A stretch of 6,574 nt of DNA from Chloroflexota bacterium (GCA_003695455.1 RFJF01000396.1:1-6574), one strand, 5' to 3'; positions 1-6,468 are shown, numbered from the stretch's first letter. The notes: generated by a model not told the origin, from the letters alone. Program-made: numbers and translations.

Positions 1-176
1 CTCAACGGCAGCAGCAAAGCCAGCAAAAAAACTACCGGCGCCATGTTTGCCGGTGCATCTGCCAAAAATAAGCCCAGATTTAAACCAATACCCAACACCC
101 ACGCAACCACAAAAAGTTGCGAGGGGGCCGTAATTTGGCTCAATTCTTTGAATAACCTCAAAAACCACCGGGTCAT
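1..176 (-). CDS. Membrane protein of unknown function, N-terminal 58 codons only (runs off left edge)
   Basis: Reading the minus strand from an ATG at 176-174 gives an open frame to the window edge without a stop. The peptide starts MTRWFLRLFKEL, an amphipathic basic stretch, followed by a hydrophobic segment at about residues 20-39 (LFVVAWVLGIGLNLGLFL) and the start of a second one at about 45-58, rich in Val, Leu and Phe. This looks like an inner-membrane protein with a short cytoplasmic N-terminus. The start is supported by a good Shine-Dalgarno sequence, AGGTGA, at 187-182, five bases before the ATG; an in-frame GTG nine bases upstream has no comparable site. It lies 102 bases downstream of the response regulator on the same strand, so it may be the next gene of the same transcript. 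I do not recognise the family from this fragment. Confidence 0.7.
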   Translation of the reverse strand, partial: MTRWFLRLFKELSQITAPSQLFVVAWVLGIGLNLGLFLADAPANMAPVVFLLALLLPL

Positions 177-278
177 TAATGTCACCTGCCGGTTTTCTGG
201 GCACTGTGTTTTGTGCCAACCGTTAGATTAATTTGATAAGGTTCAGCAAGCGCCACGGTCACAGGCCCATGTGGGCAA

Positions 279-1184
279 TTACAATTCCGGGCAGCCCCGG
301 TTGTGCCGCCGATTTTCGGCGGCATCTTCGGTGATTTGCATAATATCGGCGTAGGGGCCGTCTTCGCTTGATACAACACCCACCACCAATTTCATAAATT
401 CGGCCTCTCGCACAACGCCGTCAATATCTTTGTAGGTAATTTTACCGGATTCCCGTATTTTAAACGGATAAAACACGCTGCTTTCGTCATCAAACCGGCT
501 GACAACGGTTTTACAAATAGTTGGGGCAGCCTCGGGTGTGGTGATAATGATAAAATCGTTATCCGATGCCTGCCCAATAAAATCATTCATGGTGCCGTGG
601 GCTTCAACGGTTTCACGCATTACATCTGCCAAAAAAATCAGCACTTCATTCACGTGAATTGGGCCAACCGCTTCTTTAAAGGCATTGACGTTTCTGATGC
701 CAAAATAGAGCAGCCGCCATGACTCTGATGAATCTTTGACCCGCTTGAGTTGCTCTTCGATGAGTTTGCCGGCGGGCAGGTTAGTAACCGGGTGGATAAG
801 CGCCTCACGTTTTGAGCGTCGGATTGCGCCTTCAACCCGCAGTTTGAGTTCCTCAATGTCAAACGGCTTGGTAATGTAATCATCGGCACCCAGTTCCAGC
901 CCGGCAATTTTATCGCTCCGTTCATCTTTTTGGGTCAAAAAAATGATGGGCACATAACTGGTGCGGGTGTTGCTGCGCAACTGGCGGCAAATTTCGTAGC
1001 CGTCCACATCGGGCAGTTGAATATCCAGCACCACCACGTTGGGCAGTTTCTTTCTGCATGTTTCCAGGGCGTCGTTTCCCCGGTTGGCAACCAGAACTTC
1101 ATAGCCCTGCGAGTCAAAATAAATGCGGAGCATCTTTGAAATATCAAGATCATCTTCTACAACAAGAATGCGGCCTTGCCCCAT
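279..1184 (-). CDS. Response regulator: receiver domain plus degenerate GGDEF domain
   Basis: This is a 301-residue two-component output protein. Residues 1-125 form a complete receiver domain: acidic pocket E10/D11/D12, phosphoacceptor Asp54 in VVVLDIQLPDVDG, switch Thr84 (IIFLT) and Lys106 in ITKPF. Residues about 130-295 resemble a GGDEF diguanylate cyclase fold: the opening HPVTNLP (131-137) matches the usual D-x-LTGLPNR start, NVNAFKEAVG (165-174) sits where the substrate-binding D-x-FK-x-xND segment lies, and the signature loop is ASDNDF (206-211) instead of GGDEF. With the catalytic loop altered, diguanylate cyclase activity is unlikely; the domain more probably binds a nucleotide or a protein. 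There is no DNA-binding domain. The start is supported by AGAGAGGG at 1196-1189. It lies 49 bases after the AAR-like gene, so they are probably cotranscribed. No histidine kinase is visible in the window. Confidence 0.9.
   Translation of the reverse strand: MGQGRILVVEDDLDISKMLRIYFDSQGYEVLVANRGNDALETCRKKLPNVVVLDIQLPDVDGYEICRQLRSNTRTSYVPIIFLTQKDERSDKIAGLELGADDYITKPFDIEELKLRVEGAIRRSKREALIHPVTNLPAGKLIEEQLKRVKDSSESWRLLYFGIRNVNAFKEAVGPIHVNEVLIFLADVMRETVEAHGTMNDFIGQASDNDFIIITTPEAAPTICKTVVSRFDDESSVFYPFKIRESGKITYKDIDGVVREAEFMKLVVGVVSSEDGPYADIMQITEDAAENRRHNRGCPEL
304..324. repeat. Perfect GC-rich hairpin inside the 3' end of the response regulator gene
   Basis: Bases 304-311 (TGCCGCCG) pair perfectly with 317-324 across a five-base loop, an eight-pair stem that is almost all G-C. 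It encodes part of the EDAAENRRH stretch, so it may be only a by-product of coding for Ala-Ala and Arg-Arg. There is no T run after it on the transcribed strand, so it is not a normal terminator. Confidence 0.5.
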
Positions 1185-1233
1185 AATACCCTCTCTTTAA
1201 TGAAATTGGTGTGCGGCAGTGGTGCGCTTCGGC

Positions 1234-2337
1234 TTACGGATTGGCCCAATTTAATTGAGCCTGGTTTTGAAGCGCATTTTGTTTGATTTGATTGATAGTT
1301 TCATGGGTCACCGCTCGTTCAAAACTGCGGAACCCATCCACGGTAAATCCGTGTTTGGCAGCCATATTTGCCATGCCCTGCACTTGCGCCAGAGAAATAT
1401 TTTTACCCAGCGTGTAACTATGGTAGTGTCCTTCTAATGCCAAGGCAATAGTTTCTGCCATGCAGGCAAACGCCCGGCCGGGCGGAAACCCAAAATCAAA
1501 ATTAAAGTTGACCGGGCCAGGCACCCGTACCATACCACCTTCGATAACCAGCACGTCGTTACGCTGTTCAACCACGCTTCTCGAAACATCACGCGGGCGG
1601 GCCACATCGCACACTACGGACCCGCTTTTGAGGTGTTGCGGTTCAATGACCGCGTTAATGGCATTGGTAACGGTTAAAACCAGGTCGGCTTGCTGCAAAT
1701 CCTGCATATTGGTGCTTATTTGCACTTTTGGCTGCCCTTGCACCTGTACCAACATTTTCACCGATTGCAGCGTGTTTTCATTTCTGCCCAGCAAAATGAT
1801 TTTTTTTACATGTGGCGCCAACATTTGGGCGCATACCCCCCCAATAGAACCGGTTGCGCCAACAACCGCAGCAACCGCGTTTTTGGGTTCAATTCCCATT
1901 TGACGGGCAGCCTTAAGGGTGCCTTCTACCGCGGTAGCCACGGTGTAGCTATCGCCGGTGGTAACCGGGATGTCAAGCTGCCGGGCAATTGTTTGGCCGC
2001 CATCGCCCACCACCGATGTAAATCCCCCCAAACCCAAAATTTTGGCCCCCAATTTTTGGGCCAGTTTTCCGGTTTGAACAATTTTTTTGTAAACAGTAGC
2101 AGGGGGCAGGGTAACCATTTGCCGGGGCGTTAGCGGGCAGGCAATAAACCAGCCTTCAACTTCTTTGCCGGTGGCCTGTGAAACAATACCTGTGATGTGA
2201 GAAATATACACCGGTGGAAAATACTGCGAGAGAAAGTGGATGGCGGATTCCGGCAAAATTTTGCCCAGCAAGGGATACTTGCGCTGAACGTCTCTTTTTG
2301 GATGTACCGGGTGAATAATAAATGCAAAGTTGTCCAT
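1234..2337 (-). CDS. Long-chain fatty acyl-ACP reductase (AAR)-like NAD(P)-dependent dehydrogenase
   Basis: The 367-residue product resembles the cyanobacterial aldehyde-forming acyl-ACP reductase, which reduces acyl-ACP to fatty aldehyde with NADPH in the cytoplasm. Shared landmarks, judged from memory of the Synechococcus protein, are: an N-terminal FAFIIHPVHPKRDV segment; ATGKEVEGWFI (56-65); LGLGGFTSVV (101-110); VTTGDSYT (125-132); the Rossmann motif VVGATGSIGG (158-167); and FACMAE (290-295) followed by LEGHYHS. Cys292 falls where the acyl-thioester cysteine of AAR lies, so the reaction chemistry may be kept. Automatic annotation often calls such proteins shikimate dehydrogenase-like because of the Rossmann fold. 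I chose the ATG at 2337 because homologues begin at this point; a TTG at 2373 would add 12 residues with no family match. The ribosome site is weak (AAGGG, 13 bases away). It is somewhat longer than the roughly 340-residue cyanobacterial enzyme, mostly at the C-terminus. Substrate is unproven. Confidence 0.8.
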   Translation of the reverse strand: MDNFAFIIHPVHPKRDVQRKYPLLGKILPESAIHFLSQYFPPVYISHITGIVSQATGKEVEGWFIACPLTPRQMVTLPPATVYKKIVQTGKLAQKLGAKILGLGGFTSVVGDGGQTIARQLDIPVTTGDSYTVATAVEGTLKAARQMGIEPKNAVAAVVGATGSIGGVCAQMLAPHVKKIILLGRNENTLQSVKMLVQVQGQPKVQISTNMQDLQQADLVLTVTNAINAVIEPQHLKSGSVVCDVARPRDVSRSVVEQRNDVLVIEGGMVRVPGPVNFNFDFGFPPGRAFACMAETIALALEGHYHSYTLGKNISLAQVQGMANMAAKHGFTVDGFRSFERAVTHETINQIKQNALQNQAQLNWANP

Positions 2338-2395
2338 AAATGTTAGTGTACCCTTGCCGTAAACAAAACTCAAGGCGCACCTGTTTGGCCGGTTA

Positions 2396-3724
2396 CTAAG
2401 ACGCAGAATTCATCATTTGTTGTGTGAGGGTGGGGCTTGATTCGGGTTGGGTTGGATTGTTGTGATATTGTGGGATATGGCCCTGATTCGGGTAGCCGTG
2501 GTGGTCGCTGTCTTCAAACATAACGTTTTTATCAATGATGGTACGTTCTGGTTTGGCAAACAGCACAACATCAGAATCAATAACCCGGGCCGGGTAAACA
2601 ATGTGTCCGGAGCCAATTCTGCAATTGTGACCAACACATCCGCCAAGTACCGGCAGTTCTACGTCTTGTAATTTTCCTTTGTGCAGGGTTTTAATGGGTT
2701 TGGCTACCAGGTTAAAATCGGTAAACGTGTTACCGGCGCCAATAAATGTATTTTTGCCCACCACGCAGGCTTGTAAACAGGTATTCTGCGCTACCATTGA
2801 ATTTTCCATCAGAGTGGTCATAAACAAGGCGGTACGAAAGGGAATGTAACTGCCGTCACCAACCACACTGAGCATTAATTGCGCCCCCTGCATAATGTTG
2901 ACGTTGTTACCAACCAGACTGGCATTGATAACAACACCCGGCCCAATTGTCACGTTATCGCCAATAATGGTGGGCCCCTGAATGGTTGCGGCCGGGTCAA
3001 TTTGTGTGTTTTTGCCCACAACAACCAATGCCGATGATGACAAAAATTGTTTGCGTTCCAGCAAAGAGCGCCACAACACCTTGAGCATAAACCCAAGGTT
3101 GTGGTCCAGTTGCGCCTCAATGCGTGCACCGTGCGAAAACAGACCAAACGGCACATTGGCAACAAAAATGTGAACCCAGTTTTCAATTGACAGAAACGCC
3201 CGCAACGGAACCATGTAGCCCAGTTCGCCGCGTTCATTAGCCATGTACGTGGGCACGCGGTAATATCCAATTTCGCGGGGTTGGGTATTTATTTCAACAG
3301 GTACAGGGTCGTCAATTCCAATTTTGCTGCCGTTTGGGTAGTAGTAGAGGTCAGCCACGTAAAGATTGCCATGGGGCCTAAGCCCTTCTTGCAACGCCAG
3401 GGCGTGCAATGAAATGGCGGCATCGTTTTTGTTAAACGCAATTTGGGCCGCTTTGCCCGTTTTTTTGGCAGCAGTGATAAAATCTTTAAAGAGGAATTCA
3501 TCAAAATAAAGATTATCGCGGTAGACAACAACTTCACCGTTCAGGATTTCAGGGGGAAAGCTTGAAATACTCTCAAAGGAGCTGCACTCAACTTCTTCGC
3601 GGCAATAATCGCTGAGTACATCTCGCTGGTAGAGCCAGAGCGGCTTGTTCATAATGCGAAGATCACGAGCCGGCTCGTGAAACGGGAAAATGGGTGTTTT
3701 ATCGCGGATGATAATCTTTTTCAT
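2396..3724 (-). CDS. Nucleotidyltransferase-like N-terminus fused to left-handed beta-helix (hexapeptide repeat) domain
   Basis: The 442-residue product has two parts. Residues 1-225 resemble the N-terminal region of GlmU-like sugar-nucleotide proteins, with a conserved-looking opening ARDLRIMNKPLWLYQRDVL (19-37), but I see no G-x-G-T/S-R-M...PK nucleotide-binding signature, so pyrophosphorylase activity is doubtful. From about 235 to 385 there are hexapeptide-type repeats ([LIV]-G-x4 spacing): VVGKNTQI, TIIGDNVTIGPG, SLVGNNVNIMQG, SVVGDGSYI, CVVGKNTFIGAG and GCVGHNCRIGSG, forming a left-handed beta-helix interrupted at about 293-320 and 338-360. Such domains usually carry acyl- or acetyltransferase sites. 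The last 35-40 residues are a polar His/Pro/Gln/Asn/Ser-rich tail that is probably disordered. The ATG at 3724 has no clear ribosome site; Met25 is an alternative, but the residues before it look like part of the domain. It sits between the hydrolase (60-base gap) and the AAR-like gene (58-base gap). Confidence 0.75.
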   Translation of the reverse strand: MKKIIIRDKTPIFPFHEPARDLRIMNKPLWLYQRDVLSDYCREEVECSSFESISSFPPEILNGEVVVYRDNLYFDEFLFKDFITAAKKTGKAAQIAFNKNDAAISLHALALQEGLRPHGNLYVADLYYYPNGSKIGIDDPVPVEINTQPREIGYYRVPTYMANERGELGYMVPLRAFLSIENWVHIFVANVPFGLFSHGARIEAQLDHNLGFMLKVLWRSLLERKQFLSSSALVVVGKNTQIDPAATIQGPTIIGDNVTIGPGVVINASLVGNNVNIMQGAQLMLSVVGDGSYIPFRTALFMTTLMENSMVAQNTCLQACVVGKNTFIGAGNTFTDFNLVAKPIKTLHKGKLQDVELPVLGGCVGHNCRIGSGHIVYPARVIDSDVVLFAKPERTIIDKNVMFEDSDHHGYPNQGHIPQYHNNPTQPESSPTLTQQMMNSAS

Positions 3725-3754
3725 CTGTTAGAGATCAGTTACGTTGCAATAATT

Positions 3755-3783
3755 AACCGGCCAATACGTTCTGAACATTGGTT
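3755..3783. repeat. Imperfect dyad between the hydrolase and beta-helix genes
   Basis: CCAAT (3761-3765) and ATTGG (3777-3781) are inverted copies, with a nested GTTC-T-GAAC (3768-3776) between them and partial AACC/TT continuation outside. It begins directly after the hydrolase stop codon on the transcribed strand. There is no T run. It could be an RNA processing or stability hairpin or a protein-binding dyad. Confidence 0.4.
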
Positions 3784-3784
3784 A

Positions 3785-4594
3785 TCAGTTAAGGTTTGGG
3801 AATTTGAACCCCAGAAATTCGGCCAGTTGTTCGTTGAATGCGGCGGGTTCATCCAGCATAGGAAAGTGGCCGGAACCAGACATCATCTTTACCCGGGATA
3901 CAGGCGCGGTACTGGCAATAATTTGGGCTTGCGATGGTTGCACAACGTTGTCGCCAACGCCGTAAATCCCCATAACAGGGGTGGTAATTCCGGGTAGTTG
4001 CGGTCGCAGGTCTGTCTGGTGCAGTGAACCAATACTTCTAAAGAATGCTTCAAGGGTGGTACGGGAAAGGTCGCGGGTTATCATTTTGTACCAGGATGGC
4101 CAATCTTTAACAACAAGGGGGGAAAAGGCTTTAATCCCGAATTTAAGGGCAGTGGGCATATGCCACACTACGGTTGCTATCCAGGGTTTACCCGCTAATC
4201 GAAGAAATATATTAAGGGAACTGCCAACTACGGGGGAACCAACAACAATAGCTCGTTGAACGCGTTCAGGGCGTCTGATTGCCAGGGCAATGGCAACCGT
4301 TCCCCCCATTGAATGGCCCACCACCGGGGCAGAATCTATCCCCAGCCGGTCCATGAATTGATCAACCAGATTAACAAAATCACCAATCTGGTAGGTGACT
4401 TTTTCTTTGCGTTTGCCGGATTCGCCAAAGCCCCAAAAATCCAGGGCATAACAGCGATATTGCTTTTTGAGGGCTTCCATTGTGTCTAACCAATAACCCC
4501 ACGAACCAAGCCAACCGTGCAACAGAATGACAGGTTTACCCCGTCCGTAAGCTTCGTAATGAACAATCCCCTGGTCAGTAACAATAGAACTCAC
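3785..4594 (-). CDS. Alpha/beta hydrolase
   Basis: This 269-residue protein is a standard-length single-domain alpha/beta hydrolase of the AB_hydrolase_1 type, with no signal peptide and so probably cytoplasmic. The visible motifs are: oxyanion-hole LLHGW (24-28); LDFWGFGESG (51-60) after strand 4; nucleophile elbow GHSMGG with Ser95; acid Asp215 in YGVGDNVV; and His243 in GSGHFPMLDEP. The cap region (about 120-195) is rich in Trp and hydrophobic residues, including KPWIATVVWHMP, which would suit a lipophilic ester or thioester substrate, but the family covers esterases, lipases, thioesterases and haloperoxidases and the substrate cannot be read from sequence. It starts with GTG, preceded by a good ribosome site. 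The 167-base gap before it is the largest in the cluster, so it could have its own promoter. Its neighbours suggest acyl or envelope chemistry (inference). Confidence 0.9.
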   Translation of the reverse strand: MSSIVTDQGIVHYEAYGRGKPVILLHGWLGSWGYWLDTMEALKKQYRCYALDFWGFGESGKRKEKVTYQIGDFVNLVDQFMDRLGIDSAPVVGHSMGGTVAIALAIRRPERVQRAIVVGSPVVGSSLNIFLRLAGKPWIATVVWHMPTALKFGIKAFSPLVVKDWPSWYKMITRDLSRTTLEAFFRSIGSLHQTDLRPQLPGITTPVMGIYGVGDNVVQPSQAQIIASTAPVSRVKMMSGSGHFPMLDEPAAFNEQLAEFLGFKFPNLN

Positions 4595-4601
4595 AGTTCA
4601 A

Positions 4602-4606
4602 CCTCA
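4602..4606 (-). promoter_or_regulatory. Ribosome binding site that fixes the GTG start of the hydrolase
   Basis: The minus strand carries TGAGG seven bases before a GTG at 4594-4592. There is no ATG in frame close by, and the residues directly after the GTG (SSIVTDQGIVHYEAYG) match the normal first strands of an alpha/beta hydrolase, so GTG is the likely start. Confidence 0.6.
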
Positions 4607-4761
4607 ATACAACACCAGCCAGCATTAACCCTCTGCAATGGGTTAGTCACGCCCTGGCAAATTCCGGCCGATGTACAACAACACGGTGAAAAAGTTAATT
4701 AGCCTGTGGTATGCACATGACCGGAACTAATATCACTTGTTAAAGTAAGCTGGCAAACCGT

Positions 4762-5298
4762 CTATTCTTCGGCTTGCATATTTTCCAAAATAGAGTACAG
4801 CAGTTCAAGCAGTACGTTTTTTACTGTTTCCTTATCACGGGCCACACACCCCAAAACTTTAACGTTCTTTTCTATTTTCAGGGCAATTCTCACATCTTCC
4901 GGCGACCACGAGTCCGGCAGGTCTTGTTTGTTGGCTGCCACAACGTAGGGGGTGTTGGCGTACGCCTTAAATACTTCAAGAATATGCTTGGCCTCTCTGA
5001 AGGTTTCCGGCCGCACGCTGTCAACCAGCACCACAAACCCCAACATGCCTTCCGAGAGGATTTCCCACATAAAATCAAAACGACGCTGGCCGGGTGTACC
5101 AAACAGGTACAGCACCAGGTCATCATCTACCGTAATGCGGCCAAAATCCATAGCTACGGTGGTGTCTTCTTTAACACGTTCCGCATCGCTGGAGATTTTA
5201 CGTTCAGTAGAAACCACATCGATCTCGCTGACGCTCTGGATGAATTCGGTTTTTCCAGCACTGAAAGGGCCTGTTATGACCATCTTTACGGTTTGCAT
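4762..5298 (-). CDS. Small Ras-like GTPase (COG2229 / MglA-related type)
   Basis: This 178-residue protein is a compact single-domain GTPase of the bacterial Ras-like superfamily. It has the P-loop GPFSAGKT (10-17), a switch-I region with Thr46/Thr47 in DTTVAMDFG, a G3 region LFGTPGQRRF (65-74), and the guanine-specificity motif NKQD (123-126). The G5 motif is probably CVARD (about 150-154) in place of SAK. In G3 the usual Asp of D-x-x-G is Gly67, as I recall for the FGTPGQ subgroup of this family; MglA also departs from the canonical motif here. Gln71 is kept. Such GTPases act as polarity or signalling switches and are often encoded beside roadblock or PATAN proteins, as here. The ATG at 5298 is preferred; GAGG lies 12 bases upstream, which is rather far. 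It follows the DUF4388 gene by 89 bases. Confidence 0.9.
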   Translation of the reverse strand: MQTVKMVITGPFSAGKTEFIQSVSEIDVVSTERKISSDAERVKEDTTVAMDFGRITVDDDLVLYLFGTPGQRRFDFMWEILSEGMLGFVVLVDSVRPETFREAKHILEVFKAYANTPYVVAANKQDLPDSWSPEDVRIALKIEKNVKVLGCVARDKETVKNVLLELLYSILENMQAEE

Positions 5299-5362
5299 GA
5301 GACAAATTTACCTCAAATGAGAACTTTTTGGTTATATTGTTTCACGGTCACAGGGTTAAAAC

Positions 5363-5391
5363 TATATACACCACTGAGCCAACACGCTCAA
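5363..5391 (-). promoter_or_regulatory. Possible internal promoter for the GTPase gene
   Basis: On the minus strand TTGAGC (5391-5386) is followed by a 17-base spacer and TATATA (5368-5363). Each hexamer matches four of six consensus bases. The -35 box overlaps the stop codon of the DUF4388 gene, and a start near 5356 would give a leader of about 58 bases for the GTPase. It is a weak match and could be chance in an AT-rich gap. Confidence 0.25.
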
Positions 5392-6215
5392 ATTCGTTTA
5401 ATTCTGTCAATCAGTTTTGTGACCACACTGCGTTTTTCTGCGGGTGATTGGTTAGCCACACGCTTGCCGGCCCGCGTAACCGGAATTTTGGGTTTTCTGG
5501 GTTCCAACCCTTCTGGACGAATTATCTCTACAATTCCTGCCTGCATCATACCGTAAACAATTTTACGGATTTGAAATTCATCCATGTTAATATTTTGGGC
5601 AATTTGTTTTACCGAGTTTCTGGGGTGAATCTGGGCAATTACCCGCCAATCATCCTGGGTGAGTTTAACATCTCGCAGGGGTTTATCTGTAATTTTCAGG
5701 GCAATGGTTGACAAATCCGGGAGTTCGTCTTGCAACCGGTCAGCTTCTTTAATGCGCCGGCTGCCTTCAAGAATCACGTTGTCAAGGTTGAGCGGAACCG
5801 TGATTCGGTCTTTTGAAGGTAACAAACTTTGTTCAAACAAAAAGGTTCCATCATTCCAGGTAAAAAGATCATATACTATATCAAGCATATAACCTTTGAC
5901 TCCCTGGATAATATCATCCCGGGAAACCATTTTGGCATCCATCAGGTATTTGCCAATAACCCGGTCAGATGTGTTTGCTTTTTGAACAACGGCTCTGTAT
6001 TGATCTAGTGAAAGTTTTCCTGACTTTTGAAGCATTGCAGCCAGGTTTACTTCTTCACTATTAGTTGATGCGTGAATCAAGCGTCCGTCCTTAAAAAAGA
6101 GAACGACATCTTGACCTTGCCCACCAAGGGTTAGCTTTCCGGTTTTTCTGGCCAAATTGACCAAATTTAACAATTGGGTTGTGTTAAAGTCCCGCAGTTT
6201 TCCTTTTAACGCCAT
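5388..6215 (-). CDS. DUF4388 (PATAN) domain protein with C-terminal winged-helix-like segment
   Basis: The 275-residue product opens with MALKGKLRDFNTTQLLNLVNLARKTGKL, which I recognise as the start of the DUF4388/PATAN domain, a module first described in the cyanobacterial response regulator PatA and found in many bacterial signalling proteins. The domain spans about residues 1-150: beta-strand KLTLGGQGQDVVLFFKDG (27-44), GRLIHA (44-49), a helical insertion, then the closing GYMLDIVYDLFTWNDGTFLFE (108-128). Residues 185-232 (DWRVIAQIHPRNSVKQIA...GMMQAGIVEII) look like a small winged helix-turn-helix. A Lys/Arg/Pro-rich tail (236-275) follows. PATAN proteins are commonly paired with Ras-like GTPases, and the next gene is one, so this is probably its partner or regulator. 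It is the first gene after the strong promoter; the ribosome site is weak. Confidence 0.85.
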   Translation of the reverse strand: MALKGKLRDFNTTQLLNLVNLARKTGKLTLGGQGQDVVLFFKDGRLIHASTNSEEVNLAAMLQKSGKLSLDQYRAVVQKANTSDRVIGKYLMDAKMVSRDDIIQGVKGYMLDIVYDLFTWNDGTFLFEQSLLPSKDRITVPLNLDNVILEGSRRIKEADRLQDELPDLSTIALKITDKPLRDVKLTQDDWRVIAQIHPRNSVKQIAQNINMDEFQIRKIVYGMMQAGIVEIIRPEGLEPRKPKIPVTRAGKRVANQSPAEKRSVVTKLIDRIKRI

Positions 6216-6264
6216 TTACCGTTTACCCAGACCCCAGTGGTAGTATAAGTGAGAGGGATGGCCT

Positions 6265-6293
6265 ATTATACTCGCTCATAAAGTTTAAGTCAA
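6265..6293 (-). promoter_or_regulatory. Strong sigma-70-type promoter of the DUF4388-led cluster
   Basis: On the minus strand TTGACT (6293-6288, five of six consensus bases) is followed by a 17-base spacer and TATAAT (6270-6265, perfect). Transcription would start near 6258 and give a leader of about 43 bases before the DUF4388 ATG. Direction, spacing and location are all as expected for the promoter of the downstream genes. Confidence 0.75.
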
Positions 6294-6435
6294 CCTCAAT
6301 CAGAACTGCCTTAACATGATTTAAACGTATCAGATAGTATAAATTTTGGCCTTTTTCCGGGGCCATCCAAGCTTTAATATAACACGCGTAACGTTAAAAT
6401 CCAATAGAGCGAAAGTCCCACAATTTAACATTCAG

Positions 6436-6468
6436 AAAAAATGCCCGGCACACAAAATCTTATCCGGG
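6436..6468 (-). terminator. Weak candidate intrinsic terminator for a leftward gene outside the window
   Basis: On the minus strand CCCGG (6468-6464) can pair with CCGGG (6448-6444) across a 15-base loop, followed two bases later by six T residues (6441-6436). The T run and location between an upstream gene and the cluster promoter fit, but a five-pair stem with so long a loop is a poor terminator. Confidence 0.25.

Noticed and set aside
200..217. GGCAC...GTGCC inverted repeat before the membrane protein gene
   Set aside because: Five pairs with an eight-base loop and no T run; no clear role and within chance expectation.
265..276. Short palindrome GCCCATGTGGGC just after the response regulator stop, considered as a terminator
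   Set aside because: Only four pairs with a four-base loop and no T run follow it on the transcribed strand.
1460..2133. Two overlapping plus-strand frames of 147 codons opposite the AAR-like gene
   Set aside because: Both are antisense to a gene with clear family motifs and have Cys/Thr/Ser-rich compositions without any recognisable domain.
2338..2373. TTG start giving 12 extra residues on the AAR-like protein
   Set aside because: The added residues match nothing in the family as I recall it, while the ATG at 2337 begins exactly where homologues do.
4774..5556. Long plus-strand open frame of 260 codons covering the GTPase gene, the gap and the end of the DUF4388 gene
   Set aside because: It lies opposite two well-recognised genes, its translation shows no domain and is rich in Phe, His and Arg as expected of an antisense shadow, and it has no convincing ribosome site.
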